From an uncultured Oscillospiraceae bacterium (GTDB lineage Bacteria > Bacillota > Clostridia > Oscillospirales > Acutalibacteraceae), in the NCBI GenBank assembly GCA_900552115.1, contig URYP01000028.1, forward strand, positions 1-23,740: DNA of 23,740 nt, in the 5' to 3' direction. How positions within the stretch are numbered: the first letter of the stretch is position 1; each line of letters starts with the position of its first letter. The notes below the pieces were generated by a model, which saw nothing but the letters and a program-made list of their open reading frames with translations, searched no databases and was not told the DNA's origin. The position numbers and the translations under genes are program-made. Shown here piece by piece: positions 6,955 through 15,439 of the stretch.

Positions 6955-7432
6955 TGTTTTCGAGTTCATCGAGCAGGTCGCCCATGATCCCGACATTATA
7001 GGGCGTAATGATAAAGGTGCAGTTGGCCACCTTTTTGATCTGGCCGTCGTTGGCATAGGCCACGCCGCTCAGGAAGTCCAGAATACGGCGGGCAATGTCC
7101 TTGTTGGCGGATTCCAGATTGAGCACCACGGTGCGCTTGGCATTGAGGTGATCCGCCACCGCGCTGGCGTCATCGAACCGCTCGGGCTTGACGAGCACAA
7201 CCTGGAGCTGAGCGGTAGCGTTAATATTGACGACCTTGTTGCCCCGTTTAATCGGTTCCACGTTCATGGGATCCGGCTGCGGGACGGCAGAGCGCTGCTC
7301 ATAACGGGATTCGCTGCGGGGCTCACGCTCGCTGCGCCCATCGTTAAAAGGAATATCGTTATCCTCTGTTTCGAGTTCATCATACTCGGAAGTACCATCC
7401 ATAATTCGTTTAAACTTGTCCCACACGCCCAT
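6938..7432 (-). CDS. sepF: Cell division protein SepF
   Basis: A 164-residue FtsZ-binding protein that anchors and organises the Z ring. The N-terminal MGVWDKFKRIM is the amphipathic membrane-targeting helix. A polar, charged linker (about 12-65) follows, then the conserved SepF core (about 68-160) with VVNINATAQLQVVLVKP, V-V-L-N-L, R-I-L-D-F-L-S-G and a final Y-N-V motif. Length is typical. The ribosome site GGAGG is 7-9 nt before the ATG. It follows yggS after 18 nt and overlaps ylmH. The gene ylmG (a YggT-family membrane protein), normally between sepF and ylmH in Bacillus, is missing. Confidence 0.96.
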   Translation of the reverse strand: MGVWDKFKRIMDGTSEYDELETEDNDIPFNDGRSEREPRSESRYEQRSAVPQPDPMNVEPIKRGNKVVNINATAQLQVVLVKPERFDDASAVADHLNAKRTVVLNLESANKDIARRILDFLSGVAYANDGQIKKVANCTFIITPYNVGIMGDLLDELENNGLYF

Positions 7433-7450
7433 TGCTTTAACCTCCGTATA

Positions 7451-8176
7451 TTAATAAATTCGCTCTCCAAAAAGAGCGGACCCAATTCTCACCATGGTCG
7501 AGCCCTCCAAAATGGCCTCGCGGTAGTCTCCCGACATACCCATGGACAGAATATGCATATTTATATTATCTATCTTTTTCCCTTTCATGTCAATAAACAG
7601 TTTATGCATATTCATAAAAACTTTTCTTTTGTCAGATTCTGTCTCAAAATGCGGCGGAACCGTCATGAGTCCCTGTATTTTCAGGTGACCAAACACGGAA
7701 ATTTTCTCCAGAAGCTCTTCCAGCTCCTCTGGCAAGACGCCGGATTTGGCTTCTTCCCGGCCGATATTTACCTCCACCAGCACATCGGTGACGCATTCCC
7801 GCGCAGCCGACGCCTTTTCAATCGCCTGCGCCAGCCGCAGGCTGTCCACCGACTGAATCATGTCCACCTCGCCCACGATACGGGATACTTTATTGGTTTG
7901 CAGATGACCAATCAGGTGGGTGGTTACGCCCGCAAGATTCAATCCGTCTTTTTTGCCCAGGTACTCCTGCACCCGGTTTTCACCCATATGCCGCACGCCG
8001 GCGTCCAGCGCGGCCTGAATCCGCGCGTTATCAACGGTTTTTGTCACGCCCATCAGGGTAACCGCGTCGTCCGGGCGGCCGGCCCGCGCACAGGCGGCGG
8101 CCATGGTTTCCCGGATACGGGACAGGTTGTCCCCAATCCGCTTATAAACGGCGTCACTGTACAATTTTTCCGTCAT
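7451..8176 (-). CDS. YggS/YlmE-family pyridoxal-phosphate-binding protein
   Basis: A 241-residue alanine-racemase-like single-barrel protein that binds PLP and maintains PLP and amino-acid homeostasis rather than catalysing a known reaction. The PLP lysine is K46 in L-M-G-V-T-K-T-V. Other family marks are GENRVQEYLGK, H-L-I-G-H-L-Q-T-N-K (about 86-95), the Q-S-V-D-S segment and G-L-M-T-V-P-P. The phosphate-binding region S-M-G-M-S-G-D is near the C-terminus. It overlaps the HlyD-like gene by 23 bp and is 18 nt upstream of sepF, the position of ylmE in Bacillus. Confidence 0.95.
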   Translation of the reverse strand: MTEKLYSDAVYKRIGDNLSRIRETMAAACARAGRPDDAVTLMGVTKTVDNARIQAALDAGVRHMGENRVQEYLGKKDGLNLAGVTTHLIGHLQTNKVSRIVGEVDMIQSVDSLRLAQAIEKASAARECVTDVLVEVNIGREEAKSGVLPEELEELLEKISVFGHLKIQGLMTVPPHFETESDKRKVFMNMHKLFIDMKGKKIDNINMHILSMGMSGDYREAILEGSTMVRIGSALFGERIY

Positions 8177-9374
8177 AAAGCCCTTTTCCCCCTATGATAA
8201 TATCATCGTACAGCTTCAGGCTTCCTGATTTACCGCTGTTTTCACAGATGGAATAATCCGACGCGCTGTACAGGATCTTGACCTTGCGGAAAACGGCGGT
8301 ATTGCCCACCCGGACATAAACGCCCGCCTCATTGTTATCGTCAAACACCAGCGCGCTCTTCGGCACACGCAGGCCCTCATAGCGTTCAATCTGGATTTGA
8401 ACGGTCTCGGCCCGTACATCGGACAGCACCTCAGACATCCGGGCGCATTTAAAGACGGCGGCAACCGAGCCTTTTTTGTCCTGATTGAGCGCCACCACCT
8501 CCATGGGGATGGACTCATCGGTGACAAACGGCATTAAAACCGAAAGCTGCTTGCCGATGCCCAAATGGACCGCGTCCGCTTCCGGTACCACGCAGGCCAG
8601 ATACCATTCGTAATCCCCCACCACTTTGCCGACATACTGGCTGCTGTCCACAGTCGGCTTGGATGTCAGAGCCTTACGGATATCCTCAACCGAAATGGAG
8701 GCGGCTTTGGTATAGTCCAGGCTTTCCTCATAGCCGTCGACATCGCTGACAAAGTAGCCCGCCACCGGTGAAGCAATCGCCGACTGCGCCCCCGCATGTG
8801 CGGAGGCCAGGCGGCTTCTCTCTTTTTTCAGTGAAGCGATCATGCCGGAAAAGCTCTCCGTCTTACCAGTGGTGATCTGCTGTTTGTTTAAGAGGGTAAG
8901 CAGCTCCGAATGCAGGGAACGCAGGTCGCCGGTGCGGGGCGCATGCGCCGCCTTGACCAGCAGGCTCATCTGCTGGGACAGCTGCTTGTTGATTAGGTCC
9001 AGGTTCACCCGGTTGGCCGTCCCCTGTTTCTCAATGTCTTCGAGATTCGCGATATCGTTATCCAGGAGGAGAAGCTGCTGATACGCCCAGGCATCTTCCT
9101 CGTTTTTATACACCTCAGCGATTTTCCCGCCCTTGGCAATCCGTTCGCCATTGGCAACGCTGTAATAGACATATCCGTTCGTCTGGCCGCCCTTTACAGG
9201 CGTTTCGCTGCGGATAAACAAGCCCTGCGCATCCACCGTTTTATAGACGCTGTAAGAATACACCGTCTCCGTTTTGACCGAGGAATACAGCATTTGATAT
9301 CCCTGATATCCCACATACAGCAGCAAAGCCACTGCCGCCGTTATGGTAGCGACCCGTTTCAACACACTGTTCAC
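8154..9374 (-). CDS. HlyD-like membrane-anchored adaptor protein
   Basis: A 406-residue predicted membrane protein with one N-terminal transmembrane segment (about residues 8-28) and a large extracytoplasmic part. After the anchor comes a half-lipoyl/barrel-sandwich motif with G-Y-V-Y-Y-S-V-A-N-G-E-R-I-A-K-G, then a helical coiled-coil hairpin (about 90-190), a second lipoyl half around A-S-P-V-A-G-Y-F-V, and beta-rich C-terminal domains with R-V-P-K-S-A-L-V-F. This is the architecture of HlyD-type periplasmic adaptors. The start is GTG at 9374, which overlaps the miaA stop as GTGA, with a strong AAAGGAGG upstream. No ABC transporter, RND pump or TolC-like partner is nearby. Its position between miaA and yggS-sepF hints at an envelope or division role, which is inference. 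Confidence 0.8.
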   Translation of the reverse strand: MNSVLKRVATITAAVALLLYVGYQGYQMLYSSVKTETVYSYSVYKTVDAQGLFIRSETPVKGGQTNGYVYYSVANGERIAKGGKIAEVYKNEEDAWAYQQLLLLDNDIANLEDIEKQGTANRVNLDLINKQLSQQMSLLVKAAHAPRTGDLRSLHSELLTLLNKQQITTGKTESFSGMIASLKKERSRLASAHAGAQSAIASPVAGYFVSDVDGYEESLDYTKAASISVEDIRKALTSKPTVDSSQYVGKVVGDYEWYLACVVPEADAVHLGIGKQLSVLMPFVTDESIPMEVVALNQDKKGSVAAVFKCARMSEVLSDVRAETVQIQIERYEGLRVPKSALVFDDNNEAGVYVRVGNTAVFRKVKILYSASDYSICENSGKSGSLKLYDDIIIGGKGLYDGKIVQ

Positions 9375-10330
9375 CGGGGCTCCTCCTTTATAGAATAATG
9401 CTCTGTCACCCGACGGAGCGCTTCCTCGTATATTTCCTGCGGGGCGGCGTAGTCGTCCACGTAGAGAGGATGGGCGTATCCCATCCTTCGGAACCAGGAC
9501 AGCTGCCGTTTGGCATAGCGCCGCGTGCCGCGTTTAATATTCTCAACCGTTTCGTCCAAGGACAGTGTTCCCTCAAAATAAGGAATCCATTCCTTGTATC
9601 CGATCGCCTGCATAGCCGTAGCCGCATAAGGCATGTCCAGCAGGCGGCGGGCTTCCTCCAAAAGCCCGGCCTCCAGCATGAAATCCACCCGGCGGTCGAT
9701 GCGTTCATACAGCGCCTGCCGGTCACGAAAATCCAGTGTCAGCAGATAGACGTCATATGGAGAGGGGTTCTCCCGCGAGCGACGGAGCTGTTCGCTCATA
9801 GTGATACCGGTGGCCTCATACAGCTCGAGCGCCCGGATAATGCGCCCCGCGTCGTGCGGATGCAACCGCGCCGCCGTTTCCGGATCCACCTTCGCCAGTT
9901 CCGCCAGCAGCGCCTCGCCGCCTTCCGTTTCATAGCGGCCGCGCAGCCGCGCCCGCAGCGCGGAATGCGACGGCTCGTCCGCATAACTCAGGTTCTCCAC
10001 CACCGAACGGATGTACAGCCCGGTACCGCCGCACATAATAGGCAGCCGGCCCCTCTGGGCCACGGCCCGGATCGCTTCGTGCGCCTCGCCGGTATAGCGC
10101 GCCACGTGATAAGGCTCGTTAAGCGGGACAACCCCCATCAAATGATGGGGAACCCCCTGCATTTCCTGCTCCGACGGCCGGGCGGTGCCGATACGCAGCG
10201 TATCGTATACCTGCATGGAATCGGCGGAAACGATCTCCCCGCCCAACCGCAGGGCCAGATAAATGGCCAAACCGGTTTTGCCGCTGGCCGTGGGGCCGGC
10301 AATAACCGGCAAGGGCTGACGGTGCTCCAT
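9371..10330 (-). CDS. miaA: tRNA dimethylallyltransferase MiaA
   Basis: A 319-residue enzyme that transfers a dimethylallyl group to N6 of A37 in tRNAs reading UNN codons. The P-loop is G12-P-T-A-S-G-K-T19, followed by the conserved D37-S-M-Q-V-Y42 substrate motif and a G-G-T-G-L-Y-I-R segment. The C-terminal K-R-x-T-R-R-Y-A-K-R-Q-x-x-W-F-R pattern is also present. The start at 10330 lies one base after the mutL stop codon; a longer in-frame start inside mutL is not supported. Its product i6A37 is the substrate of MiaB, encoded further upstream in the same block. The hfq gene often found beside miaA is not here. Confidence 0.97.
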   Translation of the reverse strand: MEHRQPLPVIAGPTASGKTGLAIYLALRLGGEIVSADSMQVYDTLRIGTARPSEQEMQGVPHHLMGVVPLNEPYHVARYTGEAHEAIRAVAQRGRLPIMCGGTGLYIRSVVENLSYADEPSHSALRARLRGRYETEGGEALLAELAKVDPETAARLHPHDAGRIIRALELYEATGITMSEQLRRSRENPSPYDVYLLTLDFRDRQALYERIDRRVDFMLEAGLLEEARRLLDMPYAATAMQAIGYKEWIPYFEGTLSLDETVENIKRGTRRYAKRQLSWFRRMGYAHPLYVDDYAAPQEIYEEALRRVTEHYSIKEEPR

Positions 10331-10331
10331 A

Positions 10332-12299
10332 TCAAACGATTCTCCCAAATTGTTTTTCGAAATCCCGCCGGGACATTTCCACGCACACCGGCCGGCCGTG
10401 CGGGCAGTAACGGACGTCGTCTCGCAGCAGTACCCGGCGGGCAAGCGCCTCCAGGTCCTCCGGACGGCTTTTATCCCCCGCCTTGACGGCGGCGCGGCAG
10501 GCGGTGGAGTGATAAATCCAGTCCAGCTTGTCGGTCTGGACCGTCTGCCCGCCGTTTAAAAAGCCTTTCGCGATCTCCTCCAGCAGCAGCGGCACATCCT
10601 CCCCGCTGAGCATCATGGGCACCGTGCGCACCAGCAAGGCGCCCCCGCCGAAATCCTCCGTTTCAAAACCTGCCTGAGCCAGCAAATCGCTGTGTTCGAG
10701 CAGCGCGGAAGACGCCTCCCGCCCCGGAGAAACAGTGATTGGCTGCAACAGAATCTGCGCATCGGCGCGGGCGTTTTTTTGAAGCTCGTTATACAAAATC
10801 CGCTCATGAGCGGCGTGTTTATCAATGAGAAAAAAGGAGTCCCCCATCTCGGCCAGTATATAGGTTTTAAAGGCTTCGCCTATGACGCGAATCACCGGTT
10901 CTTCCTCGGCGGAGAGGGATACCAGCGGCTCCGTTCCCGATTTTTCGGGCATGGCGCCGCCGGCCGGTTTTCCGGCCAAAAAGGCATCCGCCGGGATCAC
11001 CTCCACAGGCGGCGTGGTACGGGCGATATCCGGACCCGGATGCGGCGCGCGCAGCGGTATGCCGCCCCCGGCCCTTTCATGGAACAGCGGCTCGGTCCGT
11101 TCCACCGCGGGCGTTGCCGGCTGTATCATATCCACGGCGGATAACCGGGCCGGTTCGGCCGCTATTTCTGGCAACGGAGACACCGCCGTTTCCCGTACAG
11201 CCGCACGGGGCGCCGGGCTCATGGGCATATGCAGCTGCTCTCCGGTAACCGACGGGGACGGAGCCGCCGTCGGTATCTTTGGTTCCGGCAGCACACCTTG
11301 GCGTGGCGTATCCTGAGTCTGCAGGGCAGACTTAACGGCGTGATACACGCTGTCAAAAACCGGCTTTTCATTGACGAAGCGCACCTCGATTTTGGCTGGA
11401 TGGACATTGGCGTCCACCAGCGCCGCCGGCAGGTCGATGTTCAGTACGCAGGCCGGGAATTTGCCCACCATCAGGCTGCCTTTGAACGCCTGTTCCAAAG
11501 CCGCCATGGCGGTACGGGTTTTGACATACCGCCCGTTGATAAAGAAATGCTGCATGCTGCGGTTGGCGCGGGGAGAGGCCGGTTTGCTGACAAACCCATG
11601 GACATGTACGCCGCCTAGCGTATAATCCACCGGCATCAGCCCGCCGGCAAATTCCTTGCCAAAGACGCTGTAAATACAGGAATAGAGACGGCCGTCCCCC
11701 GGCGTGAGCAGTTCCTCCCGCCCGTCGCGGATAAACCGGAACGATATCTCCGGATGGGACAGAGCCAGCCGGTCCACCACGCCGGCCGCGGCATTGGCCT
11801 CCGTAACATCTTTTTTAAGAAATTTCATGCGGGCGGGTACGTTATAAAAGATATCCCGCACGACGATGGTGGTACCGACCGGACAGCCGATGTCTTCAAA
11901 AAGGACGGGGTCTCCCCCCTCCAGGCAGTAGCGGGTGCCCGCCGTTTCGTCGGCCGTGCAGGTGACGAGTTCCACCCGGGATACCGCCGCGACGGACGCG
12001 AGCGCTTCCCCCCGGAACCCGAGGGTGCCGATGGCGTCGAGGTCTTCTTCGCTGCGGATTTTGCTGGTGGCATGGCGCAGAAATGCCGTAGGCACCTCGT
12101 CGTGCGGGATGCCGCAGCCATTGTCCGCAATGCTCAGGGAGGCGATGCCTCCCTGTTTGATTTCCACCGTAACGGTGGTGGCGCCGGCGTCAATCGCGTT
12201 TTCCACCAGCTCTTTTATAACGGAAGAAGGGCGTTCCACCACCTCTCCCGCCGCAATCAGCTCGGCGGTATGCTTGTCCAGAACCTGAATATGGGGCAT
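10332..12299 (-). CDS. mutL: DNA mismatch repair protein MutL (endonuclease type)
   Basis: A 655-residue GHL-ATPase that couples mismatch recognition by MutS to strand incision. N-terminal ATPase motifs are E33-N34-x2-D37, D59-N-G-C-G-I64 and G94-F-R-G-E-A-L100. A Pro/Ala-rich linker occupies about 340-460. The C-terminal domain has the endonuclease metal motif as D-K-H-A-A-H-E-R-x4-E, plus A-C-R-A-A-V-K and C-P-H-G-R-P, so this MutL should nick DNA itself, as in organisms lacking MutH. A Q-I-L-L-Q-P segment sits where the Bacillus beta-clamp-binding motif lies. The start at 12299 is chosen because all homologues begin with this I-x-x-L region. It lies 23 nt after mutS and one base before miaA. 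Confidence 0.97.
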   Translation of the reverse strand: MPHIQVLDKHTAELIAAGEVVERPSSVIKELVENAIDAGATTVTVEIKQGGIASLSIADNGCGIPHDEVPTAFLRHATSKIRSEEDLDAIGTLGFRGEALASVAAVSRVELVTCTADETAGTRYCLEGGDPVLFEDIGCPVGTTIVVRDIFYNVPARMKFLKKDVTEANAAAGVVDRLALSHPEISFRFIRDGREELLTPGDGRLYSCIYSVFGKEFAGGLMPVDYTLGGVHVHGFVSKPASPRANRSMQHFFINGRYVKTRTAMAALEQAFKGSLMVGKFPACVLNIDLPAALVDANVHPAKIEVRFVNEKPVFDSVYHAVKSALQTQDTPRQGVLPEPKIPTAAPSPSVTGEQLHMPMSPAPRAAVRETAVSPLPEIAAEPARLSAVDMIQPATPAVERTEPLFHERAGGGIPLRAPHPGPDIARTTPPVEVIPADAFLAGKPAGGAMPEKSGTEPLVSLSAEEEPVIRVIGEAFKTYILAEMGDSFFLIDKHAAHERILYNELQKNARADAQILLQPITVSPGREASSALLEHSDLLAQAGFETEDFGGGALLVRTVPMMLSGEDVPLLLEEIAKGFLNGGQTVQTDKLDWIYHSTACRAAVKAGDKSRPEDLEALARRVLLRDDVRYCPHGRPVCVEMSRRDFEKQFGRIV

Positions 12300-12322
12300 G
12301 AAACGTCCCTCCCTGTCATTTC

Positions 12323-14941
12323 TTAACCGTTCTGCGCCTGCTGGCAAAGCGCATAAAGCGTCTGCATGGCTTCGATAGGCGTGAGCGTATTGATATCGAT
12401 GCGACGCAGCTGGTCGGCCAGCGCGGCATTGGCCATTCCCTCCAGCGAAAGCTGGCCGTCGTCTTCCTCCGGCAAAGACGGGGCCGCCGAACGAGCCTGC
12501 GAGGGATTCTCCTGCTCGAGCTGCCGCAGAATCGCCTTGGCGCGGGTCACCACGCTGTCCGGAATCCCCGCCAGCTTGGCCACCTCGATGCCGTAGCTGT
12601 CGTCCGCCGGGCCGCGCACGATCCGGCGCAGAAACGTGATATCGTCCCCCCGCTTTTTCACGGCGATATTGTAATTGCGGATGCCCGGCTGCTCGTTTTC
12701 GATAGCCGTAAGTTCATGATAATGCGTGGCGAACAGGGTTTTGGCCCCCAGCGTTTTAGGACTGGCCACATACTCCAGCACCGCCCGCGCAATGCTCATG
12801 CCGTCAAAGGTAGAGGTACCCCGGCCGATTTCATCGAAAATAACCAGGCTTTGGGAGGTGGCGTTTTTAAGAATAGCGGCTACCTCGCTCATCTCCACCA
12901 TAAAGGTGGACTGCCCGGCCGCCAGGTCGTCCGACGCGCCGACGCGGGTAAAAATGCTGTCCACCAGCCCAATCGTAGCGCTGTCCGCCGGCACAAAGCA
13001 GCCGATCTGCGCCATCAGCACGATCAGCGCTGTCTGCCGCATAAACGTGGACTTACCCGCCATATTGGGGCCGGTGATGATTGCCACCCGGTTGTCTCCC
13101 TGATCCAGCACCGTATCGTTGGGTACAAAAGGCGTGTCCATCAGGGATTCCACCACCGGATGCCGGCCGTTTTTAATCTCGATGCGCCCTTTCAGGTCAA
13201 TATGGGGGCGGCAATAGCGCCCTCGCACCGCTACCCGTGCAAACGAACACAGCACATCCAGCTGCGCTACAGCCTGCGCCGTAGCCTGGATGCGGTGGAG
13301 CTGATCCGCCACCCGGCTGCGGATTTCCTGGAACACCTGGTATTCCAGCGCCACCAGCCGCTCTTTGGCCCCCAGCACCCGCGCTTCCAGCTCCTTAAGC
13401 TCCTGCGTGATGTAGCGTTCGGCATTGGCCAGGGTCTGTTTGCGGACATAATGCTCAGGTACGTCGCCTTTATACGCTTTGGAAACCTCTATGTAATAAC
13501 CAAAAACCCGGTTGTAACCCACTTTCAGGTTTTTAATGCCGGTGCGTTCCTTTTCGTCCGCCTCAATCCGGGCGATGACGCCCTTTCCATCCGACATATC
13601 GCCCCGCAGAGTATCGATCTCTTCCCGATATCCCTCCCGGATCATGCCCCCTTCCCGCACCGAAAAGGGCGGGTCGTCCACAATCGCGCTTTCAATCAGG
13701 CCGGCGATATCTTCAAGGGGATCGATCTGCTGCCTCAGATCGCACAGCAGTGGCGCGCGGCAGCCATCCATACGGGATTTTATCGGCGCTATGCACCGCA
13801 GCGTCTGGGACAGGGAGCGCAGCTCCCGCGCTCCCGCGCTGCCGTAGACGATACGGGTCATAATCCGCTCGAGATCGTACACGTCCGCCAGCTGATCGAT
13901 AATATCGCCGCCGAGCACCGTGTCCTCCACCAATTCCTCCACCGCGTTTAGGCGGCGTGTAATGGGCGCGGGATGGATGAGCGGCTGCTCGATCCAGCTG
14001 CGAATTAGCCGTTTGCCCATGGCGGTTTTGGTCCGGTCGAGCACGCCCAGCAGGGAGCCCCGCTTTTCCTTGTTCCGCATGGTTTCGGTGAGTTCCAGAT
14101 TCCGCCGTGCCGTCAAATCCAGCTTCATAAACTGAACGTCGGAATAGATGTCCAAATGATCGAGCCGTTCCAGACCGCTCATCTGGGTGGTGTACAGGTA
14201 GTCGAGTACACAGCCCAACGCCCGCAGGGCGGCGGGCTGACCCGCCAAATCGAGGTCCTCCAGCGTGTCCACGCCGAAATGAGTCAGCACCCGCTCGCGG
14301 CAACGCGCTTCGTCAAACTTCATATCCTCAAACAAATCTTCCGCAATACCCAACCGGTTGGTGACAAACTGGGTTATCACAGGCTGCCGGGACGCCGCTT
14401 CGTTTACCAGCAGCTCCCGCGGCATGTACCGTCCCAGTTCGTTGGTGACCCGCAGGGCCACATCCTCTCCCGACAGGGTGGTGGCCCGGATGTCGCCGGT
14501 CGAGCAGTCGCAGAAGCAAACGCCCGCCTGACCGCCGTCCGGCTCCATATACAGAGCGCAGAGGTAATTGTTTTTCTCCTCATCCAGCATGCTGCCCTCG
14601 ATAACCGTACCGGGAGTGATGATGCGGATAACCTCCCGCTTCACCAGCCCCTGTGCGGTCGCCGGGTCCTCCACCTGTTCGCAGATGGCGACCTTATAGC
14701 CCCGCGCCACCAGCCGGGCGACATACGTCTCATAGCTGTGAAAGGGTACGCCGCACATAGGGGCGCGTTCCTCCTGGCCGCAGTCCCGTCCGGTCAGCAC
14801 CAGCTCCAGCTCCTGCGAGGCCACCTTGGCGTCCTCAAAAAACATCTCATAAAAATCGCCCAGGCGGAAAAAAAGCAGGCACTGAGGATATTGCTCTTTT
14901 ATTTGGAAATATTGCTTCATCATCGGCGTCAATTCCGCCAT
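12323..14941 (-). CDS. mutS: DNA mismatch repair protein MutS
   Basis: An 872-residue mismatch sensor ATPase. The mismatch-wedging motif F30-Y31-E32 lies in G-D-F-Y-E-M-F. The Walker A is G624-P-N-M-A-G-K-S-T632 and the Walker B contains D703-E704 in F-D-E-I-G-R-G-T-S-T. The clamp and lever regions between them have normal length, and the C-terminal tail includes a polar linker and a final helix-turn-helix-like segment. The start is preceded by AAGGAT. It lies 66 nt downstream of the YlbF-family gene; in Bacillus cotE occupies this gap. MutS1 rather than MutS2 is indicated by the N-terminal mismatch-binding domain and the adjacent mutL. Confidence 0.98.
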   Translation of the reverse strand: MAELTPMMKQYFQIKEQYPQCLLFFRLGDFYEMFFEDAKVASQELELVLTGRDCGQEERAPMCGVPFHSYETYVARLVARGYKVAICEQVEDPATAQGLVKREVIRIITPGTVIEGSMLDEEKNNYLCALYMEPDGGQAGVCFCDCSTGDIRATTLSGEDVALRVTNELGRYMPRELLVNEAASRQPVITQFVTNRLGIAEDLFEDMKFDEARCRERVLTHFGVDTLEDLDLAGQPAALRALGCVLDYLYTTQMSGLERLDHLDIYSDVQFMKLDLTARRNLELTETMRNKEKRGSLLGVLDRTKTAMGKRLIRSWIEQPLIHPAPITRRLNAVEELVEDTVLGGDIIDQLADVYDLERIMTRIVYGSAGARELRSLSQTLRCIAPIKSRMDGCRAPLLCDLRQQIDPLEDIAGLIESAIVDDPPFSVREGGMIREGYREEIDTLRGDMSDGKGVIARIEADEKERTGIKNLKVGYNRVFGYYIEVSKAYKGDVPEHYVRKQTLANAERYITQELKELEARVLGAKERLVALEYQVFQEIRSRVADQLHRIQATAQAVAQLDVLCSFARVAVRGRYCRPHIDLKGRIEIKNGRHPVVESLMDTPFVPNDTVLDQGDNRVAIITGPNMAGKSTFMRQTALIVLMAQIGCFVPADSATIGLVDSIFTRVGASDDLAAGQSTFMVEMSEVAAILKNATSQSLVIFDEIGRGTSTFDGMSIARAVLEYVASPKTLGAKTLFATHYHELTAIENEQPGIRNYNIAVKKRGDDITFLRRIVRGPADDSYGIEVAKLAGIPDSVVTRAKAILRQLEQENPSQARSAAPSLPEEDDGQLSLEGMANAALADQLRRIDINTLTPIEAMQTLYALCQQAQNG

Positions 14942-15007
14942 ATCTATTCACATCCTTGTCGTTGCGGCCATAGGATGGGGAAGCGAAGAACGCATCCCAG
15001 GCCGGTA

Positions 15008-15418
15008 TCAATGGCAGCCGCCGCAGGAGGAACAGTTGCCGCCGCATCCGGCGCCCTGCTCCAGCGCGGTTTCGGGGTCCTGCCCCTGCGCCGCCATCAT
15101 CAGCACGGTATTGATCTGGTTCATCACCGCATCCAGGTCGGTTTTGGCCGCGTTGTAAGCCGCCATATGTTCGTTGCCCATAATGCTTTCATAAATAGAA
15201 CGGATATCCCCGTCCAGGGCGTCCAATTTTTCCTCGTCCTTATCCTCTTTGCTCATCTCGTTGCTGAGGGCCATGCGCTTGAGGTTGAATTCACCGATCA
15301 GGCCCTGGAGGCTTTCGTCCCCATCGGCCGCCGCCTGCGCCATCTGCGCCCGGATAAAGCGCTCGTCCTGCTGTATCGCGTAGCCCATTTCCTTGGCCAT
15401 TTCCACTAACTGATCCAT
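15008..15418 (-). CDS. YlbF/YmcA-family protein with C-terminal Cys cluster
   Basis: A 136-residue, mostly alpha-helical protein of the YlbF/YmcA family. In Bacillus, YmcA (RicA) and YlbF (RicF) form a complex with YaaT (RicT) that carries iron-sulfur clusters and promotes RNase Y-dependent mRNA processing. Residues 1-110 are helical and charged. The C-terminus is a compact cysteine cluster, C125-x3-C129-x2-C132-x2-C135, suited to binding an Fe-S cluster or zinc. The position directly after miaB and before mutS matches Bacillus ymcB-ymcA-(cotE)-mutS-mutL, so YmcA/RicA is the likely orthologue, though the two paralogues cannot be separated confidently by eye. The ribosome site AGGAGG precedes the ATG. 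Confidence 0.85.
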   Translation of the reverse strand: MDQLVEMAKEMGYAIQQDERFIRAQMAQAAADGDESLQGLIGEFNLKRMALSNEMSKEDKDEEKLDALDGDIRSIYESIMGNEHMAAYNAAKTDLDAVMNQINTVLMMAAQGQDPETALEQGAGCGGNCSSCGGCH

Positions 15419-15439
15419 GTTGTATATCCTCCTAAAATG

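Noticed and set aside
10331..10444. Longer in-frame N-terminus for miaA starting inside mutL
   Set aside because: The P-loop would be displaced about 38 residues from its normal position, and the extra residues are an out-of-frame reading of conserved mutL C-terminal sequence.
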